From Oscillatoria sp. CS-180 (GTDB lineage Bacteria > Cyanobacteriota > Cyanobacteriia > Phormidesmidales > Phormidesmidaceae), in NCBI RefSeq assembly GCF_028330965.1, contig NZ_JAQMUB010000045.1, forward strand, positions 62,001 through 126,000: 64,000 bases of DNA, read 5' to 3'. The notes under the pieces were generated by a model. The model ran no database searches, was not told where the DNA came from, and was given only the letters and a program-made list of their open reading frames with translations. Below, in pieces: positions 46,046 through 55,146 of this stretch. Each line of letters starts with the position of its first letter. Position 1 is the stretch's first letter. Both the position numbers and the translations under genes were made by a program.

Positions 46046-46576
46046 TTAAAACACAGTCTGACAAGTGTTTAAGACCTCTCTATCTGTATCAGTTAGCTCT
46101 GACAGCAGCTGGAATCCAGCTGGTGCAAGGGCATCCACAGCGCCCCCTTGAGCTGCAACTTGACTGCGGCTCTCCAAAGCAAGAGAGTAAGGATGAGTTG
46201 CTTGGTCGTAGCTGTCGGCTACCGTTAGCGCTAGTTCATTACCAGCAACAGCCCCCTGAAAACAATCGAACGAAGAAAAAGGTTGGTAAAATCCGCCAAC
46301 AACATCCCCATTCTGAACTTCCATGACCATATAGGTTGTCCCAATTTGTTCAGGCTCTGCACTCTCCCCGAAGACATAAACCCCATCAGCAAGGTTGAAA
46401 TCACTAACATTGTGGGTAGAAGCAGTGGCAGTTGCAGAAGCAAAGGGAAGTATTCCCACTAAAAGGCCAATACTCAAAAGTCCAATTTCTGCATTTCGAT
46501 GAACAATCCGCTTGAGGGTAGACCAGAAAGAGGAAGGACAAGTGCTGGAGGAAATTGGCAATGCGTGGATCATCAT
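46046..46576 (-). CDS. exported protein of unknown function
   Basis: This 176-residue protein has an N-terminal basic region and a hydrophobic signal helix (IGLLSIGLLVGILPFAS, then ATATASTH). Its mature domain begins FNLADGVYVFGESAEPEQIG and contains TYMVMEVQNGDVVGGFYQP and SFDCFQGAV. Two Cys (in SFDCFQG and VLNTCQTVF) could form a disulfide. Similar exported beta-rich proteins occur in cyanobacteria, but no function is known to me. A strong hairpin terminator follows. Confidence 0.75.
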   Translation of the reverse strand: MMIHALPISSSTCPSSFWSTLKRIVHRNAEIGLLSIGLLVGILPFASATATASTHNVSDFNLADGVYVFGESAEPEQIGTTYMVMEVQNGDVVGGFYQPFSSFDCFQGAVAGNELALTVADSYDQATHPYSLALESRSQVAAQGGAVDALAPAGFQLLSELTDTDREVLNTCQTVF

Positions 46577-46743
46577 TCAACGTTTTTAGGGGCACTATTA
46601 CTATCAATGAGAAGCGATCAAATTCCAGTGATGGCTCAATATTTGTAGGATGATCTTCGTCTGATCCCCTGGTGATAGTCATCTAGCACAGGTGTGATTC
46701 AGATCAGCCTATTGGAGTATTGTCGGGAAAGCTATTTGAAGCC

Positions 46744-48450
46744 ATGCCACAGGAAGCGTTTCGCGATCGCATTAAGTCTCTAGACGGCCAAGGATACAAA
46801 GCCTACAAATCTTTAAAAGGCCAGTATGCATTTTCCCAATTCACCCTTCACATCGATTACGTTCAGGGGGATCCGTTTGCTGCACCGAGCCGCCTCCGGG
46901 TGGTTGTTCCTCAGTCGGTGGCTCAATTTCCCTTGAATTTGTATGACACGTCAAATTGTCGGATTGCATTAGAAGACTATCTAATACGTCAGGTTGATCG
47001 ATGGACTCAGGCTGTCTCGACTCACCGTGGATCGGGAAAAAGCGGTCTGATCGCTATCACTCGACCTTCGCAAGCCATTTTGTCGCGAACCGCTGCTTCT
47101 GTGTCTGAAAGCGCAGTTGAAATTCGTTTTGTAGTTGGCCTACCTGCCTTCGGTCGTCGTATTGCTGGCTTACAAGCCGCCGCTCTGCTGTGTGATGATA
47201 TCCCAGCTCTGGTAACGGATACTTTGCTTTATCAGCATCTTGATCCCAATGACATCGACGCGCACTGTAACTGTGCTGAAAATGCTAACTGGCTGAGGCA
47301 GCAGTTGAATGCCCGCAATCTCGTTGCTTTTGTAGCTGATGGGTCTGTCTTACCGCGAAAAAGTGGTGTTGATGAGCGTCCGCTGAAAGATGGAACTATC
47401 CCCTTCAAATCGCCCGACTCCCTTCGAGTCAGCTTTACCTTGCCGAATGGAAACGTTGTGACAGGAATGGGTATCCCCAGAGGCATCACGCTGATCGTGG
47501 GTGGCGGTTATCACGGAAAGTCTACGCTGCTGAAGGCGATTGAGACTGGAGTCTACACCCATATTCCAGGGGACGGTCGTGAGCAGGTTGTTACCCACAC
47601 CGCAGCGGTTAAAGTTCGGGCAGAGGACGGACGCAGTGTTGCGGGCGTGGATATTTCTCCTTTCATCAATCATCTCCCTCAGGGCAAAACGACTCAGCAT
47701 TTCTCAACTGGCGACGCCAGCGGCAGCACCTCTCAAGCGGCTAGCATCATTGAAGCGATCGCAGCCGGAGCCACAGCGTTACTCATCGACGAAGATACCT
47801 CGGCGACCAACTTCATGATTCGTGATCACCGCATGCAAGCCTTGATTGCCAAAGACCGAGAACCCATCACACCCTTTGTGGACAAAGTCCGGCAGCTTTA
47901 CGATGACTACGATATCTCCACTATTCTCGTCATGGGCGGCAGCGGTGACTACTTCGATGTTGCTGATACCGTCATTGCGTTAGACAGCTATTGCCCTGTA
48001 GATGTGACAACCCAAGCCAAACAGATTGCTGAAGCTGATCGCACTGACCGCCAGGCAGAAGGAGGAGAAACGTTCGGCAGTATCTCTCCTCGAATTGTCC
48101 TACCAGAGAGCATTAATCCTCGTAGGGGCAAGCGAGATGTGAGCCTAAAGGTGAGGGCAACCGATGAAATTCGTTTTGGGAATGACGTAATTGATCTGTC
48201 TGCCGTGGAGCAACTTGTGGAATCTGGACAAGTGAACGCGATTGCTGAAGCGATCGTTTATGCTCAGCAGGTGTATTTTGATGGCACCCAATCGCTGGCA
48301 GATGTTCTGGTCGCGATCGCTGAGGATATTGCAGCAAAGGGACTAGATTGTCTAAATGATCGTCTTAGCGGCGATCTCGTCGTTTTTCGTCCCCTAGAAT
48401 TAGCCGCTGCAATTAACCGACTGCGATCGCTGAAAGTGAGGATGAGATAA
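46744..48450 (+). CDS. PF09818-type predicted ABC-class ATPase
   Basis: The protein of about 568 residues belongs to the 'predicted ATPase of the ABC class' family. The N-terminal domain has GQGYKAYKSLKGQYAF and QGDPFAAPSRLRVVVP. Walker A is GGGYHGKSTLLKAIE, followed by an ABC-like signature FSTGDASGSTSQAA and Walker B ALLIDEDTSATNFMIRD. The C-terminal part contains a helical subdomain. It is soluble and has no membrane partner, so it is not a transporter; a nucleic-acid-linked role has been suggested for relatives. I favour the ATG at 46744; a TTG at 46720 is only two bases from its GGAG. Confidence 0.9.
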   Translation: MPQEAFRDRIKSLDGQGYKAYKSLKGQYAFSQFTLHIDYVQGDPFAAPSRLRVVVPQSVAQFPLNLYDTSNCRIALEDYLIRQVDRWTQAVSTHRGSGKSGLIAITRPSQAILSRTAASVSESAVEIRFVVGLPAFGRRIAGLQAAALLCDDIPALVTDTLLYQHLDPNDIDAHCNCAENANWLRQQLNARNLVAFVADGSVLPRKSGVDERPLKDGTIPFKSPDSLRVSFTLPNGNVVTGMGIPRGITLIVGGGYHGKSTLLKAIETGVYTHIPGDGREQVVTHTAAVKVRAEDGRSVAGVDISPFINHLPQGKTTQHFSTGDASGSTSQAASIIEAIAAGATALLIDEDTSATNFMIRDHRMQALIAKDREPITPFVDKVRQLYDDYDISTILVMGGSGDYFDVADTVIALDSYCPVDVTTQAKQIAEADRTDRQAEGGETFGSISPRIVLPESINPRRGKRDVSLKVRATDEIRFGNDVIDLSAVEQLVESGQVNAIAEAIVYAQQVYFDGTQSLADVLVAIAEDIAAKGLDCLNDRLSGDLVVFRPLELAAAINRLRSLKVRMR

Positions 48451-48520
48451 CCCAAGGGCTACAGCAAAGATTCAGACAAGAAAACGTGTTGTGCAAACAG
48501 TCAATCTTTGCCGTCTGCCT

Positions 48521-49159
48521 TCACCCTTTCGCCTCGATGTTTTGCCGTAGCGATCGCAAAGCAGCTCCAGTGCCTTGCTCCAGCGCCTGCTGCATGACTC
48601 GTTTCACAAGCGTTGGTAAATCAACGTCTGGGAAGAACAAGCTGTTGGACTGTTGAGAATATCCGCTATCTTCCAGACGATAAATCTTAAGGACGTCCCT
48701 CTTGAACAACCAGACCTCAGGAACTCGATAGGGACTATAGTCTTCGGCTGAAGTGTAAGTCGCAACGTCTATTTCTATCGCTAAGTCTGGCGGTGGATCG
48801 ACTTGCCAGTCAATACGGCTTTTACCGACAGCAGATTGCCAGTTGTCAATATAGAAGCAGTAATCCGGCTCAATTCCTCCTTCTTCAGGAATGTCAATTG
48901 TGATTGGTGTGAATGATTCATGGTTGCGAGCGTCTTTGTCGAGGAGAATTTTGACAATATCTGATATGACGCTAGCTTCACGTCCGTGACGTGGCAAAGG
49001 ACTCATCAGCAGAATCTCGCCGTTACGATATTTGAGACGAGGAATGGAATCATCGCCTCGACTCTCTCGTAGAGCACAGTAGTCAGCCCATGTTCCCGGC
49101 ATTCTCATGACGGTGCCAGCGGGCAGGTGAGTCTTTTGGCGAGAGACAATGGCGTACAT
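48521..49159 (-). CDS. Uma2 family endonuclease-like protein
   Basis: This 212-residue PD-(D/E)XK-type protein carries YRNGEILLMSPLPRHG, GGIEPDYCFYI, PPPDLAIEIDVATYT and PEVWLFKRDVLKIYRL, the typical Uma2 core with acidic residues and a late Lys. It differs substantially from the Uma2 gene at 40089-40661 and belongs to another subgroup. The biological target is unknown. It is a single gene. Confidence 0.86.
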   Translation of the reverse strand: MYAIVSRQKTHLPAGTVMRMPGTWADYCALRESRGDDSIPRLKYRNGEILLMSPLPRHGREASVISDIVKILLDKDARNHESFTPITIDIPEEGGIEPDYCFYIDNWQSAVGKSRIDWQVDPPPDLAIEIDVATYTSAEDYSPYRVPEVWLFKRDVLKIYRLEDSGYSQQSNSLFFPDVDLPTLVKRVMQQALEQGTGAALRSLRQNIEAKG

Positions 49160-49326
49160 TGAGTAAATCTAGAAGGATAGAGACAGAACTATAGCGGTGT
49201 GCCAGTGAAGCAAGTACACTCCGTTCACTGTTACCGACTCCCTCTCCCTTTGAACTGTACTTAATCAACCTGAGTAAGGTTGGAGTTATCTACGCAGGAA
49301 GGACTGCGCCGCTTTTAAGCGATCGC

Positions 49327-49635
49327 CTAAATTTTATCCTTAAAATCTTCTAGCACCCGCACCAAGTCACCCATGCAAGACGCAGGGATAAGATCCATTA
49401 AAGGCAACTGTTTGCGGCCTGCCCCTAAGGGAATGGGAATATCTTGCAAAACCTTAGCGATTTCAGATTCTGAGATGCGATCGTCTTCCACCATCGGATA
49501 CAGCCGCTGAGCAACCAACGTGTGTAACTTGGCGTCATTGAGATACAAGTGCCATTTGGCGACGTCCATATAGACGACCTCGCCGATGTTGGCAGCCAAA
49601 GTTTCGATGGTTTCAGCGGAAGCAGAATAAGACAT
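49327..49635 (-). CDS. DUF3181 family protein
   Basis: The 102-residue product starts at an ATG (49635) with a strong AGGAG ribosome binding site; upstream in-frame starts add 15 unlikely residues. The sequence contains IGEVVYMDVAKWHLYLNDA and RLYPMVEDDRISESEIAKVL, characteristic of this small cyanobacterial family. It is soluble and probably helical, with no known role. The 2TM protein gene lies 62 bp upstream on the same strand. Confidence 0.85.
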   Translation of the reverse strand: MSYSASAETIETLAANIGEVVYMDVAKWHLYLNDAKLHTLVAQRLYPMVEDDRISESEIAKVLQDIPIPLGAGRKQLPLMDLIPASCMGDLVRVLEDFKDKI

Positions 49636-49697
49636 CGGGTTTTCTCCTGCAAGTGCCCTAACAACAAACGTCGCCATCATATGCCGACCTGGGTGCT

Positions 49698-49979
49698 TTA
49701 ACCTCCACCTTCAGGGGCATCGTCTGGCTCGATAACGTAAGAGTTGGAATAGTCAGCGATCGCAAAAATGTAAGCCGCATGAGCCACCAGCCCCACTAGC
49801 CAAACCAGCGTAACCTTGCTGACCCAAGGTACCCATTCAACGTTGATTTGGTGAGCAAACCATAAGCCCGAATTCACTGCTGCAAAGAGTGCAACATGGA
49901 CGGCGAAGGTCATGCGGTCATCCAGTTTACGAAAAGCGGGGTCGCGGCGATCAGGCTTGCGGGGCCAACGCGGTGGCAT
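49698..49979 (-). CDS. 2TM domain-containing small membrane protein
   Basis: This 93-residue protein has a basic N-terminus (PPRWPRKPDRRDPAFRKLDD) and two membrane helices (MTFAVHVALFAAVNSGLWF and VTLVWLVGLVAHAAYIFAI). The acidic C-terminus is DDAPEGGG. Short 2TM proteins of this type are conserved in cyanobacteria without known function. It is probably co-transcribed with the DUF3181 gene. Confidence 0.8.
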   Translation of the reverse strand: MPPRWPRKPDRRDPAFRKLDDRMTFAVHVALFAAVNSGLWFAHQINVEWVPWVSKVTLVWLVGLVAHAAYIFAIADYSNSYVIEPDDAPEGGG

Positions 49980-50011
49980 AAAAACATATCCAAACAGTTC
50001 ACACCTTCATT

Positions 50012-50512
50012 CTAAGGGGAAGCCTGATAGTCTCCCGATTTTCCTCCCGTCTTTTGTAAAAGTCGGATGGACTGAATTTCCATTGACTTTTCTAGCGCTT
50101 TTGCCATGTCATAAAGTGTTAGAGCCGCAACTGACACAGCCGTCAGCGCCTCCATCTCTACGCCGGTCTCAGCTTTCGTCTTCACCGTGGCTTGAATCCG
50201 ATATCCTGGCAGTGCCCTGTCAGGTTCTATGGACACTTTGACCTTGCTCAAAGGCAGAGGATGACACAGGGGAATCAGCGCTGAGGTTTGCTTGGCAGCC
50301 ATAATCCCCGCAATTCGTGCTGTCCCTAAGACATCACCCTTGGGACTATTGCCCTGCTCAATTTGCTCCAGCGTTGATGCGGCCATTTTGAGGCTTCCTT
50401 CCGCGATCGCCTCCCGTGTCGTTACAGCCTTATGGGAAACGTCCACCATGTTGGCTTGGCCTGCAGCATCTAAATGGCTCAGGCGGGACTCAGAAATTTC
50501 TGGCGATGTCAT
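50012..50512 (-). CDS. moaC: cyclic pyranopterin monophosphate synthase (MoaC)
   Basis: This 166-residue enzyme has [14 protein letters not shown], the active-site segment [13 protein letters not shown], and [19 protein letters not shown], all diagnostic of MoaC. It converts the MoaA product to cyclic pyranopterin monophosphate in molybdenum-cofactor synthesis. The correct start is the ATG at 50512. A longer open frame to 50653 runs through the antisense strand of the tRNA-Arg gene and is an artefact. No other moa genes are in the window. Confidence 0.95.
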   Translation of the reverse strand: MTSPEISESRLSHLDAAGQANMVDVSHKAVTTREAIAEGSLKMAASTLEQIEQGNSPKGDVLGTARIAGIMAAKQTSALIPLCHPLPLSKVKVSIEPDRALPGYRIQATVKTKAETGVEMEALTAVSVAALTLYDMAKALEKSMEIQSIRLLQKTGGKSGDYQASP

Positions 50513-50563
50513 AGCAAACTCTACTTTTGCGGCAAAGACTGTGTTACTATTTAACTCCTGTAA

Positions 50564-50637
50564 GGGCGTGTAGCTCAGTGGACTAGAGCACGTGGCTACG
50601 GACCACGGTGTCGGGGGTTCGAATCCCTCCTCGCCCG
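50564..50637 (+). tRNA. tRNA-Arg (anticodon ACG)
   Basis: The 74-nt gene folds into a cloverleaf. The acceptor stem is GGGCGTG with CTCGCCC (one T-T mismatch), followed by D-arm AGCTCAGTGG...AGAG. The anticodon stem-loop is GTGG-CTACGGA-CCAC with anticodon ACG, and the T-arm has GGTTCGAATCC. The discriminator base is G, and no CCA is encoded. It lies between divergent moaC and the MFS gene. ACG (read as ICG after deamination) decodes CGU/CGC/CGA. Confidence 0.95.
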
Positions 50638-50755
50638 TTTGATTCTTGACCAACGCTTTGATTGAGGCTGATTACTGGTGACCCAGTTAGGCACTCTGTT
50701 CTAGTGTCTGAGGCCTGGCTTCAGAGAACTTGCGGTACTGTCTAAAACGCGAACT

Positions 50756-52063
50756 TCATTTTGCTGGCGGCAGATTAGTGGCGTAGGCATCTCGACCTTG
50801 CCCTAATGAGAACTGCAACGAATTCACAAGGTCTTTGCTAGATGCCGTGATAAAGACCAAGAAGCCTATGAACGTCATCAACCCTGCTAAACCAAAGCAG
50901 TCGCGATAGCTAGCCCAGTCGGCGAAGGTGCCGAATAGTGGGCCTGCTAGGGCAATGCCGACATCGAAGCCCACCATGACCAAACCAAAGATTTTGCCGC
51001 GCTCGTCAGGGGCTGCGCGATCGCCCATCAAAGCCGCAATCATGGGAATTAAAGTGCCCGCAGCCCCACCTTGAATCAGACCCGACAAGAGGAACATCGT
51101 CGGCGTTTTTGCCTGCCAAAAAGCCAGCATTGCTAGGGTATAGAGCAGCAGACTGACCGTGATGAAGCGACCTCTACCATATCGATCAGAGGCACGCCCA
51201 ACCAGCAGGCGACTAGCGAAGCTAGCAGTTGCAGAAGCCGTATAAATCAGGCCAACATTCAACGCCAACCCTGTCTCTTTGATGAACAGCGGTACAAAGG
51301 TGCTGAGGGTACCAAAAGCGAGCCCAACCAGCAGCAGAATGATGGCAGGTGTCCGCACTCGCGGCGTCCACAATAGACTCCAAAAAAGCGGACGAGGGGC
51401 ATTTGTAAGCGTTTTCTTAGCGGCAGGTGCGTAAGTCTCTTTGACTTGGGTGACGCAGATGATACCTAGAAGTCCCAGAATGCCCATTGCTAGAAAAGCC
51501 ACAGAAAAGCCCTTCCACTCCAGCAAAAAACCACCCAAAGCAGGACCCATCGCCATGCCGATGGGATTCACCAAACTCATGTAGCCAATGAGTTCCCCTC
51601 GGTTGGCTGGCGGAGAAATATCAATGACAAGAGCGCTGTAGGCCACTACAAAGGCAGCGATGCTGAGACCGTGAAAAGCACGAAACGCCATGAGTAGTGC
51701 CAAGATGCCGTTAATGGTAAGGGTTCGTTCACCTAGGCTGAGTTGCCAAGTTATGGGTGGCAGAATAATGGCTGTGAGATACAGGAAGGGGGCGATCGCG
51801 ACAGCAATGATGCCGATGAGCAGCACCCGCTTGCGCCCCTGCTCATCGGCTAACCTTGCTAAGGATGGACGAGCAATGAGTAGACCAAAAGCAAACGAGG
51901 CCATCACGACTCCAATTTGCGAACCAGTTGCTCCCAAAGTCTCGATAAACAGCGGCAATGTCGGCAGCAACCCCGCCAACCCGGCCCAGAAGCACAACCC
52001 GGCAGCAAACAAAATGGCTAAATTCCAACGCAGTGTTGGACTAAAGGCGGCAAATACTTTCAC
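50756..52063 (-). CDS. MFS transporter
   Basis: This 435-residue major facilitator protein has 12 hydrophobic segments and the motif-A loop between TM2 and TM3 (PSLARLADEQGRKRVLLIG). The repeated motif-A-like sequence in the second half is RLLVGRASDRYGRGRFI. An ALGGFLLEWKG region near TM5 is reminiscent of drug:proton antiporters. The likely role is export of a small molecule; no substrate or regulator is evident. Confidence 0.9.
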   Translation of the reverse strand: MKVFAAFSPTLRWNLAILFAAGLCFWAGLAGLLPTLPLFIETLGATGSQIGVVMASFAFGLLIARPSLARLADEQGRKRVLLIGIIAVAIAPFLYLTAIILPPITWQLSLGERTLTINGILALLMAFRAFHGLSIAAFVVAYSALVIDISPPANRGELIGYMSLVNPIGMAMGPALGGFLLEWKGFSVAFLAMGILGLLGIICVTQVKETYAPAAKKTLTNAPRPLFWSLLWTPRVRTPAIILLLVGLAFGTLSTFVPLFIKETGLALNVGLIYTASATASFASRLLVGRASDRYGRGRFITVSLLLYTLAMLAFWQAKTPTMFLLSGLIQGGAAGTLIPMIAALMGDRAAPDERGKIFGLVMVGFDVGIALAGPLFGTFADWASYRDCFGLAGLMTFIGFLVFITASSKDLVNSLQFSLGQGRDAYATNLPPAK

Positions 52064-52264
52064 AGCAACTCACTTCCGCGACTTAACATTCTAGCAATGT
52101 GAACAAATGTAACAAATTCTTTCTGTTTGGAATGTCTTGGTTGGGTGTATTCACGACATACTCTAAGAAAATAAGCGGTCTATAGGTCAGCGAAACCAGG
52201 TATGACACGGAAATCTAAAGCTAGGATGGTGCTAGCTTCCGAAGTTTTCCGGACGGCATGAGGC

Positions 52265-52825
52265 GTGATTTTCAACCATAGAATAAAAACACTTGCCAGC
52301 TGTCGCATTCTTCTTGTGATATTGGGGCTTGCTTTAGCGGGATGCACAGCTCAAGCCCCATCTTCTCAGAATGACGTACTGTCTGACGATACAGCCACTT
52401 CTGATCCAGAGGTGGCTGACGCTGCTTCAGCGGTTACAGATCTATTTGCAGACGTAACGGCTGTAGAGATTGCTAGTCAAAATGTGAATGGTTACACCTT
52501 CGCAGTCACCATTGAAAGCCCAGATACAGGTTGTGACCAATATGCTAACTGGTGGGAAGTAGTGACCCAAGACGGCGAATTAGTTTATCGCCGTATCCTC
52601 GTCCACAGCCATGTCGACGAGCAGCCGTTTCGGCGCACTGGTGGCCCTGTTAATGTTCAACCGGATCAAGTTGTGATTGTTCGCGCTCACATGGACCCTC
52701 ACGGCTATGGAACTCAAGCCATGCAGGGCAGTGCAAACGACGGATTTAGCGAAGTTATGCTGCCGGAGGAATTTGCTAGCGATCTGGCAACAGCCGATCC
52801 TCAGCCTACAGGTTGCGCTTACTAG
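52265..52825 (+). CDS. lipoprotein of unknown function
   Basis: The 186-residue precursor starts at GTG and has a lipoprotein signal (ILLVILGLALAGC). An acidic linker is followed by a compact domain with GYTFAVTIESPDTGCDQYANWWEVV and VVIVRAHMDPHGYG. Two Cys (TGCDQY and PTGCAY) may pair. The arrangement resembles small exported beta-sandwich proteins in cyanobacteria. Membrane anchoring by lipidation is predicted; function is unknown. Confidence 0.75.
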   Translation: MIFNHRIKTLASCRILLVILGLALAGCTAQAPSSQNDVLSDDTATSDPEVADAASAVTDLFADVTAVEIASQNVNGYTFAVTIESPDTGCDQYANWWEVVTQDGELVYRRILVHSHVDEQPFRRTGGPVNVQPDQVVIVRAHMDPHGYGTQAMQGSANDGFSEVMLPEEFASDLATADPQPTGCAY

Positions 52826-52990
52826 ACGCTATCGTCATCCAAATGCTAGAACAGCGCGTCAGAAATACGATTAAGCCCTAAATTTACAGCAGCAAAACCC
52901 TGTCGGCCTTCTGTATCGAATTGAGGACATACTCTAGAGGCCCACCCGTATTTTGTGGCAGGATAGGGACCATCTCAAATCAGAATTGCC

Positions 52991-53344
52991 ATGAGCACAC
53001 CTTCGTCGTCACCGGATACTAAAGCTGAGGCAGAGCCGCTTTCAACTCAGCGAATTTTGAGAGCATTCACAGGATCATTGATTGCCGGTACGATCGCTAT
53101 TCTCTTCGCTAAAATGCTGAGCGCGATCGCCACTTCGTTTGCGAATAAACCGGTCACATCGGACAACATCACAGTCATCAATCTTTCCGCCGCTGTCCGA
53201 ACTCTTGTCCTAGGAATCGTTGCCTTGGGTACTGGTGTGTTTGGCATGGCAGCCGTCGGATTACTGCTGCTAGGTGCCAAGATGGCTTGGCAACGACTAC
53301 AAGGAGCAGACACTTTGGATGAAGCCTCTAACGCTCAAGACTGA
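52991..53344 (+). CDS. DUF3082 small membrane protein
   Basis: This 117-residue protein has two membrane helices (GSLIAGTIAILFAKMLSAI and VLGIVALGTGVFGMAAVGLLL) and the intervening SAAVRTLVLGIV typical of DUF3082. The family is restricted mainly to cyanobacteria and plastid-bearing organisms and is uncharacterised. A perfect A+T-rich palindrome begins at its stop codon. Confidence 0.85.
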   Translation: MSTPSSSPDTKAEAEPLSTQRILRAFTGSLIAGTIAILFAKMLSAIATSFANKPVTSDNITVINLSAAVRTLVLGIVALGTGVFGMAAVGLLLLGAKMAWQRLQGADTLDEASNAQD

Positions 53345-53367
53345 TTATAGTTCAAATGAACTATAAT
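53344..53367. terminator. A+T-rich palindrome after DUF3082
   Basis: ATTATAGTTC (53344-53353) and GAACTATAAT (53358-53367) form a perfect 10-bp stem with a 4-nt loop right at the stop codon. It could act as a weak terminator. The lack of G+C and of a T-run makes this uncertain. Confidence 0.35.
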
Positions 53368-53529
53368 TTATGCATGGACAAATGGCTCAACAGGGTTTCT
53401 TCTGGTCCTTGTTTGTCTATAAGCGCGTAAATGTCAGGAATTGTCACTTGCATCTTGCATTTCGCTCAATGCTGCGTAAAGTAGCGGTTAATCTGATGCC
53501 TTTGCCCCTTCTGAGATTAGGTTGACTTC

Positions 53530-54294
53530 ATGGCGATTATTGCCCTCAAAGCTTGGTACCTAGAGCAATACGAACCTGCCCGCGAACTTGAAAAGCGTCC
53601 CCAAGATCTCCGTCTGAGTCGTAATAGCTTGCTCAAGGCTGGCATGAGGGCTGACTTTTTGGACGATAGCGAAGACGTGAAACAATCAACTTGGTTCCAG
53701 CGTTACTTATCGGGAGAGGCCGTAGAGTTTTACATCGAGGGCAGCGGCACTTACACCATTTCCAACATTGATTTGCTCAGCCATGAAATGTATTTTGCTA
53801 AGCAGGAATCGTTGGTTCAGTTGGAACCCTTTATCTTCTTCTGTTATCAAACGGATTATGACGAATCCAGCGCCCTGATCCGTGAAGGTTTAGAGTCGCT
53901 TCTGGGAAAGGTCAATCGGAAGTCGCGCCTATCTCTTTCACTAGAAGAATCCAATCGGGGCGGAGAAGGTGCTTTGCGACGCAACAGTCCTCTCATGCGA
54001 AAACTCCGCAAATCTCTGCTCTTTATTGCGGATGGCACGTCAGTTGCCCAATCTCCTGGAAAATCACCTCAACTGCTTCCCAGCGCCAACGTTTGCGTTG
54101 AGTTGGGCTACGCGCTCCAGTGTAAACGGCCAGAACAGATCATTTTGGCTCGGCAAGAACGAGATGATCTACCGGGTCATTTTCCATTCGAAATACCGTC
54201 CGAGCAGCAAATTATCTTTCACAACTCATCTGACCTGTCTTCTCAACTGAAGACCAAGATTGAAGGGGAACTGAAGCGGTACAGCCTGCTGTAA
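53530..54294 (+). CDS. TIR-like / nucleoside-hydrolase-like fold protein
   Basis: The 254-residue protein has an N-terminal domain (about residues 1-95) of unknown type with DLRLSRNSLLKAGMRADFLDD and GEAVEFYIEGSGTYTISNID. A second domain resembles TIR-like nucleotide-binding proteins: FIFFCYQTDYDESSALIREG at the start, LLFIADGTS, and LPSANVCVELGYALQCK with a Glu at the NADase/2-deoxyribosyltransferase catalytic position. It ends with PFEIPSEQQIIFHNSSDL. No defence genes are adjacent. A housekeeping nucleotide-processing role is as likely as immunity. Confidence 0.7.
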   Translation: MAIIALKAWYLEQYEPARELEKRPQDLRLSRNSLLKAGMRADFLDDSEDVKQSTWFQRYLSGEAVEFYIEGSGTYTISNIDLLSHEMYFAKQESLVQLEPFIFFCYQTDYDESSALIREGLESLLGKVNRKSRLSLSLEESNRGGEGALRRNSPLMRKLRKSLLFIADGTSVAQSPGKSPQLLPSANVCVELGYALQCKRPEQIILARQERDDLPGHFPFEIPSEQQIIFHNSSDLSSQLKTKIEGELKRYSLL

Positions 54295-54320
54295 TGACGA
54301 TCGCACATTCAGCGACCGAT

Positions 54321-54419
54321 TCAGGAGATTTCTGACAATAAAAATACCCAGCTGCGGTGCATTACGCTGCGCTAAGCCCCTCGACCAGCGGTAAATGCTT
54401 TCGTGGAAATCTCCTTAGA
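54321..54419. repeat. dispersed ~100-bp element, copy 2 (family 1)
   Basis: This copy matches 16841-16942 almost end to end. Its ends, CAGGAGATTTC and GAAATCTCCTTAG, are near-perfect inverted repeats. Its right end supplies the TAA stop codon (complement of 54415-54417) of cysE, just as copy 1 supplies the stop of the DUF389 gene. It has no coding capacity. Confidence 0.8.
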
Positions 54420-55146
54420 TACCTGCACCATCAAGAAATTCGCTAATCACTTTATCCTCAAGACGACATCGGCTGCCTTGGCTGATTGTGGCTAATTCTT
54501 TCTGACTGACCTTATCCGTTTTCAAGTCCTCAAGTTGTTGTTCCAAGGCTTCAATCCGGTCTACTAATGCTCGAATGACTCGTGCCTCAGAATCGGGAAG
54601 GCGATCGTGATCAAGAGGCCCAACCCGCTCTCCAGCACGGTAAACAACCCGTCCTGGCACGCCAACAACAGTACAGTCTGAAGGAACCTCTCGGAGGACA
54701 ACCGAACCTGCGCCAATACGGACGTTGTTGCCGATTTGGATGTTGCCGAGGACCTTAGCCCCTGCCCCGATGACAACGTTGTCTCCCAACGTGGGATGGC
54801 GTTTGCCAGATTCTTTTCCAGTTCCTCCTAAAGTGACGCCCTGATAAATCAAGCAGTAATCGCCAATAATGGCCGTCTCACCAACAACCACTCCCATGCC
54901 ATGGTCAATAAAAACGCCTTTCCCAACAGTGGCTCCTGGATGGATTTCGATGCCCGTAATAAAGCGACTGATGTGAGAGATAAACCGGGGCACAAAGGGT
55001 AATTTTGTGTTCCAGAGACGATGGGCTATCCGATGGAAAATTAGAGCTTGCAGGCCGGGATAACAAAACAAAACCTCCAGCCAGTTGCGGGCTGCCGGGT
55101 CTCGTTCGAAAACAATCTTGAAATCAGCTCGCAGTGCCTCAAACAC
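54415..55146 (-). CDS. cysE: serine O-acetyltransferase
   Basis: This 243-residue enzyme has the SAT N-terminal helical region ([23 protein letters not shown]). A left-handed beta-helix of hexapeptide repeats follows, with active-site [30 protein letters not shown] and [16 protein letters not shown]. The C-terminal tail is longer than in E. coli CysE. It acetylates L-serine with acetyl-CoA to O-acetylserine, the cysteine precursor. The last codons lie in a dispersed repeat, which provides the stop and may have altered the tail that normally docks to cysteine synthase. Confidence 0.95.
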   Translation of the reverse strand: MFEALRADFKIVFERDPAARNWLEVLFCYPGLQALIFHRIAHRLWNTKLPFVPRFISHISRFITGIEIHPGATVGKGVFIDHGMGVVVGETAIIGDYCLIYQGVTLGGTGKESGKRHPTLGDNVVIGAGAKVLGNIQIGNNVRIGAGSVVLREVPSDCTVVGVPGRVVYRAGERVGPLDHDRLPDSEARVIRALVDRIEALEQQLEDLKTDKVSQKELATISQGSRCRLEDKVISEFLDGAGI

